Shown one piece after another: positions 15,675 to 23,466 of a DNA stretch of 64,000 nucleotides (position 1 is the first letter of the stretch; each line of letters begins with the position of its first letter). The DNA is from an uncultured Bryobacterales bacterium. Lineage in GTDB: Bacteria > Acidobacteriota > Terriglobia > Bryobacterales > Bryobacteraceae. The notes under the pieces are model-generated. The model was not told the origin of the DNA, made no database searches, and saw nothing but the letters and a program-made list of their open reading frames with translations. The stretch covers positions 1 to 64,000 of the forward strand of contig CALGAR010000117.1 of the NCBI GenBank assembly GCA_937959285.1, written 5' to 3'. Position numbers and translations under genes: made by a program.

Positions 15675-17314
15675 GACTGCTACTTCCTCTTGCATTCACT
15701 TGTGCCGTTGTAGCACTCGGCCAGGACGGCGCTACAAAGGAGAACTGGACAGACTACGGCGGCACGCCCGCTTCCTGGCGATATAGCTCGCTCGACCAGA
15801 TCAACCGGTCGAACGTCGCGAAGTTGACGCCTAAATGGATTTTCCAGACCGGTGATCCGGACGGCGGTCTCAATGTGACGCCGATCGTGGTGGATGGCGT
15901 CATGTACGTCTCCTCCAGCCGGAACCGGGTCTTCGCCCTCGACGCCGAAACCGGGCGGGAGATCTGGCAATACCGCTATCAGTTTCCCAAGGACTTCATT
16001 GTGAGTTACGGCCCGTGGAATCGGGGGGTTGCAGTCGCGCACGGCCGTGTATTCATGGGGACACTCGACAATCACGTCGTCGCGCTCGATCAAAAAACGG
16101 GCCGCGAGTTGTGGAAGGTCAACGTCGAGGATTACAAGCAGTGCGGATGCAACATCACCGGCGCCCCCCTCGTTGTGAAGAACAAGGTGATCGTCGGAGT
16201 AACGGGCGGCGATTCCGCTCACCGCGGTTACCTCAACGCTTTCGACGTCGAGACCGGCCGGCACTTGTGGCGCTTCTGGACGATTCCGGCTAAAGGCGAA
16301 CCCGGGAACGAAACTTGGGAAGGCGACAGCTGGAAATATGGCGGCGGCGCCACATGGATGACCGGATCCTACGATCCCGAGCTGAACTTGCTCTACTGGC
16401 CTGTCGGGAACCCCGCCGCCGACTTCTATGGCGGCGGCCGCCGCGGATCGAACCTCTACACGGACTCCGTCGTCGCGCTCGATCCGGATACGGGCAAGCT
16501 GAAATGGTACCACCAGCAGATTCCGCACGACGTCTGGGATTTCGACACCGCTTACGAATGTGTGCTTTTTGATGCGCCTGTCGATGGCCGTATGCGGAAG
16601 CTTCTGCTGAACGTAAACAAAGGCGGCATGACCTTCGTCATTGACCGGACGAATGGTAAATTCGTCTCCGCCTGGCCTGTAGTAAAGCACTTGAATTGGA
16701 TCACGGGAGTGTCACCCGAAGGTGAGCTGCTCGGGCGGAATGAGCCCGAAGTGGGTAAAACGAAGTTTCTCTGCCCCAGCATCGGCGGCGGCCGGAGTTG
16801 GAACCAGGGCGCCTACTCTCCAAAGCTGAAGTGGTATTTCACGACCGGCATTGAATGGTGCCAGGATGTCACGGCAACTCCCGAGGAACCGCGCGAAGGA
16901 CAGTTCTGGTTCGGAGGATCGTTTACCCCGAAGGATCCCCCGGGCGAGCGCGCGCACGGCCACCTGGGTGCGTATGATCCTGTGACCGGCAAACGTCACT
17001 GGCTTTACAAGCCCACTTATCCCTTGCTCGCATCTGTTCTTGTCACCGCCGGAGACCTTGTGTTTACAGGCGATCCCGAGGGTTACTTCTTCGCACTCGA
17101 CGCTCGAACCGGCGAGAAGCTGTGGAGCTTCCAAACCGGCTCCGGACACCGCGGATCTTCGATAACCTACGCGGTCAAAGGCCGGCAGTACATAGCCACA
17201 CCCTCCGGTTGGGGATCCGCTCTGGCCGGCATGGTGGCTCAGATGTGGCCGGAAGCCGAGAAGTTTCGCGGCGGCTCCACGATTATCGTTTTCGGCCTTC
17301 CGGAGGAGCGATGA
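15671..17314 (+). CDS. PQQ-dependent alcohol/sugar dehydrogenase (quinoprotein)
   Basis: 547 residues, GTG start, signal peptide MRLLLPLAFTCAVVALGQ. Six or more tryptophan-docking motifs mark an eight-bladed propeller: ALDAETGREIW, ALDQKTGRELW, AFDVETGRHLW, ALDPDTGKLKW, AYDPVTGKRHW and ALDARTGEKLW. HDVWDFD carries the catalytic-site Asp region of the methanol/ethanol dehydrogenase group. The vicinal Cys-Cys that usually lies just before the NRGVA stretch is absent (GPWNRGVA here); instead a CxC (Cys158, Cys160) lies about 40 residues later. Periplasmic, passes electrons to the cytochrome c encoded next. Overlaps its neighbours by 4 bp on both sides. Confidence 0.92.
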   Translation: MRLLLPLAFTCAVVALGQDGATKENWTDYGGTPASWRYSSLDQINRSNVAKLTPKWIFQTGDPDGGLNVTPIVVDGVMYVSSSRNRVFALDAETGREIWQYRYQFPKDFIVSYGPWNRGVAVAHGRVFMGTLDNHVVALDQKTGRELWKVNVEDYKQCGCNITGAPLVVKNKVIVGVTGGDSAHRGYLNAFDVETGRHLWRFWTIPAKGEPGNETWEGDSWKYGGGATWMTGSYDPELNLLYWPVGNPAADFYGGGRRGSNLYTDSVVALDPDTGKLKWYHQQIPHDVWDFDTAYECVLFDAPVDGRMRKLLLNVNKGGMTFVIDRTNGKFVSAWPVVKHLNWITGVSPEGELLGRNEPEVGKTKFLCPSIGGGRSWNQGAYSPKLKWYFTTGIEWCQDVTATPEEPREGQFWFGGSFTPKDPPGERAHGHLGAYDPVTGKRHWLYKPTYPLLASVLVTAGDLVFTGDPEGYFFALDARTGEKLWSFQTGSGHRGSSITYAVKGRQYIATPSGWGSALAGMVAQMWPEAEKFRGGSTIIVFGLPEER

Positions 17315-18060
17315 CGATCGTGTTGGCGCTTCTTCTGGCGCAGGCTGCAGCACCAGCGCCTGATCTCGCCCGAGGCGAGAAGATTTTTTCCCAAAGCTGC
17401 GCGATCGGCTACTGTCACGGCGCAAAGGGCGCTGCGAATCGAGGCCCCCGGTTGCGGGGACGGCACTTTGAAAGGCAGTACCTCATACGAGTCATCCGGG
17501 ACGGTATCGCCAACACAGCGATGCCGGCCTTCAAGGCAACCCTCAATGAGGCCGATCTCAACGCTGTCATTGCCTACGTAGAAAGCCTCTCCGGCGCCGC
17601 CGATACAAGCGGGCATGAAGTCAGTTCCCTGCCCGCCGTGAAGCCTGCAGCCCCAGTCGCTGAAGCTCACCCGGGCCGCAGTCTCTTCTTTGACGCAACA
17701 AAGGGAACGCGCTGCGGATCCTGCCACGTCGTCGACAACCAGGGCGTCGCTGTCGGTCCTGCTTTAGCGAGGGCAGCAGGGACGAGCGCTGACATTTTGA
17801 ATGCCATCCAGAAAGGCAAAGCGAATCGGGTCAGAATGGTGACAATCCGCGGCGAAGCGCCGTTTCCCGCGATCGTTGTGGAACAATCTTCGGACACGGT
17901 TCGTCTTTACGATTTGAATTCCATGACTCCCGTACTGCGGACGCTCCCCGCGCGCGATGTGACAATCGGTCCTGCTTCCGATTGGCTGCACGGTTCACTC
18001 GTAAGAGGCTATACCGCCGCCGAACTGACGATGATTGCCAGCTACCTGAGCTCTCAATGA
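17311..18060 (+). CDS. Diheme-type cytochrome c, partner of the PQQ dehydrogenase
   Basis: 249 residues from the ATG at 17311, inside the stop of the dehydrogenase gene (ATGA). A short signal peptide (MTIVLALLLAQAAA) is followed by CAIGYCHG, a CX4CH heme site rather than CX2CH, and by PRLRGR and AMPAF, which supply the Met ligand of a class I cytochrome. A second module around residue 125 has CGSCH, a standard CX2CH heme site, and continues as a roughly 100-residue domain (NRVRMVTIRGEAPFPAIVV). It should take electrons from the PQQ enzyme in the periplasm. Longer open frame upstream overlaps the previous gene and is ignored. Confidence 0.88.
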   Translation: MTIVLALLLAQAAAPAPDLARGEKIFSQSCAIGYCHGAKGAANRGPRLRGRHFERQYLIRVIRDGIANTAMPAFKATLNEADLNAVIAYVESLSGAADTSGHEVSSLPAVKPAAPVAEAHPGRSLFFDATKGTRCGSCHVVDNQGVAVGPALARAAGTSADILNAIQKGKANRVRMVTIRGEAPFPAIVVEQSSDTVRLYDLNSMTPVLRTLPARDVTIGPASDWLHGSLVRGYTAAELTMIASYLSSQ

Positions 18061-18980
18061 CCGAACCCGTAATCGTCGTACAGCACCTGAAGAAACGATA
18101 CGGCGACTTCGAAGCAGTTCGTGGGATCGACTTCGAGGTATACGCAGGCGAGGTCTTCGGCCTGCTCGGGCCTAACGGCGCGGGGAAGACAACCACGGTC
18201 GAGATTCTGGAAGGACTCCGCTCCCGGACCGAGGGAAAAGTCTCAGTCCTTGGCTTCGATCCGGATCAGCAGGCGGCGCAATTGAAGGACCGGATCGGAA
18301 TCTCGCTGCAGGCAACAAATCTTCAAGAGAAGATCACTGTGGCGGAAGCGGTTGAGCTATTTGCTGCGTTCTACAGCCGCAAAGTCGATCCTGACATCCT
18401 CTTGAGGCGCCTCCAGCTTCAGGACAAGCGCAACAGCCATTACGGACAACTCTCAGGCGGACAGAAGCAGCGATTGGCCCTTGCGCTTGCCATGGTCAAC
18501 GATCCGCAGCTTCTCTTCCTCGATGAACCAACGACGGGGCTCGACCCACAGGTTCGTTTGGAGATTCACGAACTGATTGAAGAGCTCCGCGAGAACAAGC
18601 GGACGATTCTGCTGACGACACATTACATCGAGGAAGCCGAGCGCCTGTGTGATCGCGTTGCAATTATCGATGAAGGGCGGATCATTGCGATTGGTACGCC
18701 TCGCGAGATCCAGGCTCGAACGCTAGGGCAATCAATTATTGAGATTCGATGTACGAGTCCGTTTTCCGATATTGATCTCCCGGCGCGAGAAGGAGACCTG
18801 TTGCAAGTCAGTAGCGATGGACGCGGGTTGAGCGTGAAGTCGGGCTGCCCGGCGAAAACCATTGTGGAACTCGTGAAATGGGTCGATCAGAACGGCCTGG
18901 AGCTGGAAGATATCCACCTGAAGCGGCCGACACTGGAAGACGCTTTCATCGAGCTCACGGGAAAGAGCCTGCGCGAATGA
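18057..18980 (+). CDS. ABC transporter ATP-binding protein (ABC-2 exporter type)
   Basis: 307 residues from the ATG at 18057, overlapping the cytochrome stop (ATGA). Walker A is GPNGAGKT (38-45), the signature LSGGQKQRLALALA and Walker B LLFLDEPTTGLDP follow, with the H-loop His in LTTHYIEEAE. The C-terminal 70 residues are the domain typical of CcmA/DrrA-like exporters (LKRPTLEDAFIELTGKSL). The permease is the N-terminal half of the protein encoded immediately downstream. Substrate unknown. Confidence 0.93.
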   Translation: MTEPVIVVQHLKKRYGDFEAVRGIDFEVYAGEVFGLLGPNGAGKTTTVEILEGLRSRTEGKVSVLGFDPDQQAAQLKDRIGISLQATNLQEKITVAEAVELFAAFYSRKVDPDILLRRLQLQDKRNSHYGQLSGGQKQRLALALAMVNDPQLLFLDEPTTGLDPQVRLEIHELIEELRENKRTILLTTHYIEEAERLCDRVAIIDEGRIIAIGTPREIQARTLGQSIIEIRCTSPFSDIDLPAREGDLLQVSSDGRGLSVKSGCPAKTIVELVKWVDQNGLELEDIHLKRPTLEDAFIELTGKSLRE

Positions 18981-21178
18981 AAGCCTACATCGCCAATATC
19001 AAGATCAACCTCAAGCTGACGTTGCGGGACAAGATGATCCTGTTCTTCAACTACGCCTTCCCGCTCGTCTTCTTCTTCACTTTTGCGCAGACATTTCGTG
19101 CCGCCCAGAGCGGCGTCATAACGCAAATTGTTTCGATGGTCCTGATCCTGGGCGTGCTCGGCGCGGGATTCTTCGGCGCCGGCCTGAGAACGGTGCAGGA
19201 ACGGGAGCAGAACATCCTTCGCCGGTTCAAGGTCGCGCCCATCGGTCCGGCTCCAATCCTGGTGGCGTCTACGGTCGTCGGATGGCTGGCCTATATGCCT
19301 TCGGCCATCCTGATCCTCACTCTGGCCCACTTCGTCTATGGCATGCGGACTCCGGAGCAGCTCCCGTCCCTCCTCCTCTTCCTGTCGCTGGGCGTTATCG
19401 CCTTCCGCTCGCTGGGACTGGTGATCGCCGCCGTCGTGAACTCACTCCAGGAGAGCCAGATCATCATTCAGCTCTTGTACCTTCCGATGCTCTTCTTCAG
19501 CGGCGCGACGTTTCCGCTGGCGTTCCTGCCCGAGTGGGTTCAGATTGCCGCCCAGTTTCTTCCGGCAACCTACGTGCACACGGGCCTTCAGGGAATCCTG
19601 CTGCGAAACGAAACGATCGCCGCAAATGCACCATCCGTCGTCGCGCTGATCTTGACGACGGCGATCTCCACCTTCATCGCCACAAAGCTGTTCCGGTGGG
19701 AGAAGGGAGAAAAGCTGCCTGCAAGAGCAAAGCTGTGGCTGCTGATCGTCTTTGCCCCATTCCTGCTGCTGGGCGGATGGCAGGCGTACAGCCGGGAGAA
19801 TATCGCGAAAGTCAAACTGCTGCAGCGTGAGCTCCAACGCAGCCAGACCTTCCTCATTCGCAACGTCCGAATCTTCACCGGGAGTAAAGTCATCCCTTCG
19901 GGATCCCTGCTGCTGCGCCATGGAAAGATCGAGCGCATCTGGAACGGGGATGCGCCCGAAAGCGCACGTGAGAAAGCGGAACTGATCGACGGATCGGGTA
20001 AGACAGTCCTCCCTGGCCTAATCGATACTCACACGCATCTCTCCGCTCCCGGCGGCATTCTTAGTGACTGGAAGAACTATCAACCGGAAAAGGCGATGGA
20101 ACGCGCCCTGGCAGCGTATCTGTACAGCGGCGTCACGGCATTAAGAAGCGCCGGTGATCCGGTCCAGGCCGTGTTTCAGCTTCGGGGAAAATCAAGATCC
20201 GGCGAAAAGACGCTCTCTGAGCTGTTCGTCTGCGGCCCCGTCTTTACAGCCGAAGGAGGCCACGGCACCGAGTACTTTCAGTCCTTGCCCGAGGCCTACC
20301 GTAGTAAGGCAATGCAGCAGTTTGCGCGGCTGCCAAAGACAGGGGAAGAAGCCCGTACCCAGGTGCGCGAACTCAAGGCGGCAGGTGTGGACGCAATCAA
20401 GGCAGTCCTGGATTCAGGCTCTGCCGGATCGCTATTCAGCCGGATGGACACAACGATCCTCAAGGCCATCATCGAGGAAGCGCACCGCCTGAAACTCCCC
20501 GTCGTCGTTCATACCGGCGACAGCCGTGATGTGAAAGATGCGGTGGAACTGGGAGCGGACGGGATCGAGCATGGATCCGCCCGAGATGTGATCCCCAACG
20601 CGTTGTTCCAGCAAATGGCTGTCAAAAAAACCACGTACGACCCGACGCTGGCGGTGGCCGATGCAGCCCGGCAGCTTGCAGACGGAAAAACGGACGTGCT
20701 GGATCGGAGCCTCGTGCAGCAGGTCGGACCCGCGCCGCTTCTCCGGTCGACCCGGGATTACCTCCTGGATCCGAAGCGTCGCGCAGAGAGCGAAAAGTCT
20801 GGACACTACCCGATGGACCTGAAGATTGCAATGGAGAACTTGCGCCGCGCCTGGAAAGCCGGGGTTCCCCTTGTCGCAGGCAGCGATTCCGGAAATCCGC
20901 TGGTCTTTCATGGCCCTTCGATTCACCGGGAGATGGCCCTGTGGGTCGAGGCGGGAATCCCGGCAGAAGCAGCGCTTCATGCGGCGACAGTGGAAGCAGC
21001 GCGCCGGCTCGGCGCCGGAGATCGGATTGGGTCGATCGAAGAGGGCCGCGAAGCGACTCTGCTACTTGTCGACGGCGATCCCCTCAAAGACATCTCTTCC
21101 ACCGAACGGATTTCGGGATTGTTTTTCAAGGGAGAGCGAGTGGGACGCTCGGGGCTGTTTGAGGAATACGATAAGTAG
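18977..21178 (+). CDS. Fusion: ABC-2 type permease + amidohydrolase domain
   Basis: 733 residues in one uninterrupted frame, start ATG at 18977 overlapping the ATPase stop. Residues 1-245 are an ABC-2 permease with six transmembrane segments (first: MILFFNYAFPLVFFFTFAQ). A seventh segment (about 254-275, LWLLIVFAPFLLLGGW) is followed from residue about 295 by a complete metal-dependent amidohydrolase of the imidazolonepropionase/prolidase-like group: VLPGLIDTHTHL (HxH), Lys in GVDAIKAVLDSG, VVHTGD, GIEHGS, and AGSDSG (metal Asp). A seven-helix topology with the N-terminus inside places the enzyme in the periplasm. Substrate unknown. Ends in the run of five coupled genes. Confidence 0.9.
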   Translation: MKAYIANIKINLKLTLRDKMILFFNYAFPLVFFFTFAQTFRAAQSGVITQIVSMVLILGVLGAGFFGAGLRTVQEREQNILRRFKVAPIGPAPILVASTVVGWLAYMPSAILILTLAHFVYGMRTPEQLPSLLLFLSLGVIAFRSLGLVIAAVVNSLQESQIIIQLLYLPMLFFSGATFPLAFLPEWVQIAAQFLPATYVHTGLQGILLRNETIAANAPSVVALILTTAISTFIATKLFRWEKGEKLPARAKLWLLIVFAPFLLLGGWQAYSRENIAKVKLLQRELQRSQTFLIRNVRIFTGSKVIPSGSLLLRHGKIERIWNGDAPESAREKAELIDGSGKTVLPGLIDTHTHLSAPGGILSDWKNYQPEKAMERALAAYLYSGVTALRSAGDPVQAVFQLRGKSRSGEKTLSELFVCGPVFTAEGGHGTEYFQSLPEAYRSKAMQQFARLPKTGEEARTQVRELKAAGVDAIKAVLDSGSAGSLFSRMDTTILKAIIEEAHRLKLPVVVHTGDSRDVKDAVELGADGIEHGSARDVIPNALFQQMAVKKTTYDPTLAVADAARQLADGKTDVLDRSLVQQVGPAPLLRSTRDYLLDPKRRAESEKSGHYPMDLKIAMENLRRAWKAGVPLVAGSDSGNPLVFHGPSIHREMALWVEAGIPAEAALHAATVEAARRLGAGDRIGSIEEGREATLLLVDGDPLKDISSTERISGLFFKGERVGRSGLFEEYDK

Positions 21179-21196
21179 AGTCCGGATCGACCGGCC

Positions 21197-21649
21197 TCAC
21201 ATCGCCAGCCGCCGGTCACACTCAGCGATCGCCGCTTCGGCTGCTTTTCGGCGGCGTATCGTTTCTTCGGTCTGGGGCGTCCATGTCTTCCACCGGGCGG
21301 CGATCTTCTGGAAAAACAATCGCGCCCAGCCATAATGCCCGTTTGAAAAGAGCATTTTCCCGTAGAGCTCATCCAGATCCGACGCAGCTACGGCCGCCTC
21401 TATAGTCGGACTCGGGACGCCGAGTACCCGATTGGCGAGCGGCTGTCCCTTCATGACGAGATCGGAAGCCTCACCTGTCTTCCCTTTCCGAAAGAGCTCA
21501 CTTGCCTGCCGGTTCAGTTCGACAAGATCCTGAACCGTTTCTGCATACCAAGGCTCCTTTGTGGGATCGGGTTTTGGAGGCTCCACCGGTGGGGGCGGCG
21601 CCTGGCACCCTACCAGGAGCACGGCAGCCAAAAAGGCGATGAGACGCAC
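21197..21649 (-). CDS. Small lipoprotein with TPR-like helical region
   Basis: 150 residues from a GTG at 21649; the frame extends upstream into the rhomboid gene, but VRLIAFLAAVLLVGC is a textbook lipoprotein signal with the lipidated Cys after LLVG. After a Pro-rich linker (QAPPPPVEPPKPDP), the rest is helical with a repeated Leu/Ala pattern (ELNRQASELFRKGKTGEAS, LYGKMLFSNGHYGWARLFF), suggesting two or three TPR-like helix pairs. It lies 26 bp after the rhomboid gene on the same strand. Function not recognised. Confidence 0.75.
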   Translation of the reverse strand: MRLIAFLAAVLLVGCQAPPPPVEPPKPDPTKEPWYAETVQDLVELNRQASELFRKGKTGEASDLVMKGQPLANRVLGVPSPTIEAAVAASDLDELYGKMLFSNGHYGWARLFFQKIAARWKTWTPQTEETIRRRKAAEAAIAECDRRLAM

Positions 21650-21675
21650 GATTTCAGTATCAACCGGAGTAACTT

Positions 21676-22503
21676 TTATCGCAGCACGAAGAGAACCATC
21701 TTGGCAAACGCGATCATGGTGAGAAACACAGCGATTCCGGCCACCCCGCGCCACACCTTCTCGACCGTCCCACCGAAAGCGCTCGGCGTGCCCGTGATGT
21801 AGCCAAGGATGAAGCCCGCAATCCCTCCGCCGAAGTGGGCCGCATGATCCGCGCCCAGGAACAGTCCAATGATCGTGACGTAGATCACCCACCGGATGTA
21901 AAGGCCCCGTATCATGGACCCCACGCCAGTCTTGTCCCGCAGGCTCAGGGCAATCATTGCTCCAATCAAGCCGAATAGACCGGCAGAGGCCCCGGCCGAC
22001 AGCGCCGGCGTAAACGTGAGGCTCGCAAAAAAGCCAGCCGCGGTCGAAAAGAAGTAAATGGCGATGAACCTCGCGGTCCCATAAAGCTCTTCGACCTGTG
22101 CGCCGAGATCAAACAGGACCCACGAATTCATGAGGATGTGGAGCAGGCTGAGGTGGAGAAAGCCAGCGGTGATCAACCGCCACCATTGCCCTCCGAGGAC
22201 AATGAACGGTTGATATTTGGCTCCGAACTGCACGAGCGTCTGAGGATCCAGATTCATCAAGGCCGAGTCGTTCCCCGCACTCATGCTGGATGCCACCATC
22301 ACCAGATACAGCCCGACGTTGATGGTGATGATCATCATCGTCGTGAAGTGAGCCTGGGGAATCATCCGGCCAAGAATGGCCCCTGAGGACGGCTCGCGGT
22401 ACACCTTTCGCGGCTCGAGTTGAGCGTCACAGTAAGGGCAGACGCGATCGTCGATGGTAACAAAGGCCCGGCAATGCGGGCACATTCGACGCTTTTCCAC
22501 CAT
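21676..22503 (-). CDS. Rhomboid family intramembrane serine protease with zinc ribbon
   Basis: 275 residues from the ATG at 22503; further upstream sequence is not conserved-looking. The N-terminus has a zinc ribbon (CPHC-x12-CPYC, MCPHCRAFVTIDDRVCPYCD), then six transmembrane segments. The catalytic Ser is in LSAGASAGLFG and the His in GADHAAHFGGGIAG; GQWWRLITAGFLHLSLLHI is the L1/TM2 segment of rhomboids. It should cut transmembrane substrates within the membrane; substrate unknown. Confidence 0.9.
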   Translation of the reverse strand: MVEKRRMCPHCRAFVTIDDRVCPYCDAQLEPRKVYREPSSGAILGRMIPQAHFTTMMIITINVGLYLVMVASSMSAGNDSALMNLDPQTLVQFGAKYQPFIVLGGQWWRLITAGFLHLSLLHILMNSWVLFDLGAQVEELYGTARFIAIYFFSTAAGFFASLTFTPALSAGASAGLFGLIGAMIALSLRDKTGVGSMIRGLYIRWVIYVTIIGLFLGADHAAHFGGGIAGFILGYITGTPSAFGGTVEKVWRGVAGIAVFLTMIAFAKMVLFVLR

Positions 22504-22585
22504 TCGATTGTAGCGACCTTGAAACCAAGAAGGAGGCGGCTCCTGACATAACCGCCTGCAATTGTATGAAAGGGAACAACTGCTT

Positions 22586-22975
22586 CTACCGCTTCGCGGC
22601 GGGAATCGCATCACCAAGATTGATGGAGCCCCCGCCCTCGCTCACGTAGTTCCGGTTCCAGGAAGGAATCTCTACCACGACATCGCCCTTCACGACGCAC
22701 TGGCACCCAAGCCGGGAATGCAGCGTCAGGCCCGGAGCCATGTCGAGGCGGTCCGCCTCGTCGTCTTCCATTTCCGAGAGGTTGGCGTCACCTTCCTTTA
22801 CCACCACATGACACGTGGTACAGGCACAACTTCCGCCGCAGGCGTGCTCCAGTTGAATTCCGTGATTCAGCGCTATATCCAACAGCGAACCCTTTTTTCC
22901 GTGCTCGGAATAGGGCATCGTGTCAGGATCATAGTCAACGGTCACGTTTGCGGGCAGAAAAGTTACTTTTGGCAC
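22586..22975 (-). CDS. fdx: ISC-type 2Fe-2S ferredoxin
   Basis: 129 residues. Cysteines 46, 52, 55 and 91 (ACGGSCACTTC...SRLGCQ) form the CX5CX2C...C cluster site of adrenodoxin/Isc ferredoxins. The N-terminal half (VTFLPANVTVDY, SLLDIALNHGIQLEHAC) and the EEDMLDLA-like segment SEMEDDEADRLDMAP are as expected. A C-terminal extension of about 20 residues (NYVSEGGGSINLGDAIPAAKR) is longer than usual. No isc operon is adjacent. Electron carrier, perhaps for Fe-S assembly. Confidence 0.92.
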   Translation of the reverse strand: MPKVTFLPANVTVDYDPDTMPYSEHGKKGSLLDIALNHGIQLEHACGGSCACTTCHVVVKEGDANLSEMEDDEADRLDMAPGLTLHSRLGCQCVVKGDVVVEIPSWNRNYVSEGGGSINLGDAIPAAKR

Positions 22976-23032
22976 AACAACATGATAGCATATGCGACCA
23001 ATTTGGTCGTGAATGGCAGGGAGGATTTCCGG

Positions 23033-23377
23033 TTAAGCGCCGGCCAGTGCGCCAGCGGATTCAATCACGACGTAGCCAGGCAGCGCACTGAGCAGATTGC
23101 GCGCAACGAGTTCGGGTTTTTCGGACTCGAAGACACATGTCCGCGAGCCTGCCCTGCCTTCCACTCTCACAGCCGCGCCGTGCTGTGAGACCCTGTATGC
23201 CATTTGCGCGCCGTAGTGCATCTGGAGAGAATGGAGCGGCCAGTCATTGCCCGCCACAAGATGAAGACCGCCTTGCGATCCGATGAGAATTGTCAAACCG
23301 GAAGGCGCTAATCCGCATTCAGCACCGCGTTCCGCGATGTCCAGAATCTTTGCGGCATTCTCTTCGAACCGGCCCAT
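23033..23377 (-). CDS. Conserved small hypothetical protein
   Basis: 114 residues from the ATG at 23377, preceded by GGAGG at only 1 bp; a longer frame exists but runs antisense through the aldolase gene. The protein has an alpha/beta look (FEENAAKILDIAERG, then GLTILIGSQGGLHLVAG and VRVEGRAGSRTCVFESEK, NLLSALPGYVVIES). Such short proteins occur next to Acidobacteria aldolase genes, but no family name comes to mind. It is divergent from the aldolase gene and shares the 89-bp promoter region. Confidence 0.6.
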   Translation of the reverse strand: MGRFEENAAKILDIAERGAECGLAPSGLTILIGSQGGLHLVAGNDWPLHSLQMHYGAQMAYRVSQHGAAVRVEGRAGSRTCVFESEKPELVARNLLSALPGYVVIESAGALAGA

Positions 23378-23426
23378 ACCTCCCTCATCGCCCCCATGCC
23401 CCGGTTCTTGAATGTTTTCAATTAGC

Positions 23427-23454
23427 TTTTGAGCGATATGGGGTTTGCTACAAT
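23427..23454 (+). promoter_or_regulatory. Sigma-70-type promoter of the class II aldolase gene
   Basis: TTTTGA (-35 like), 16-bp spacer, then the extended -10 TGC-TACAAT (TACAAT at 23449-23454), 12 bp before the ATG at 23467. The 13-mer GGTTTGCTACAAT recurs before uppP at 53021-53033. The leader would be only a few bases long. Confidence 0.5.
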
Positions 23455-23466
23455 ACCGGATTCGGC

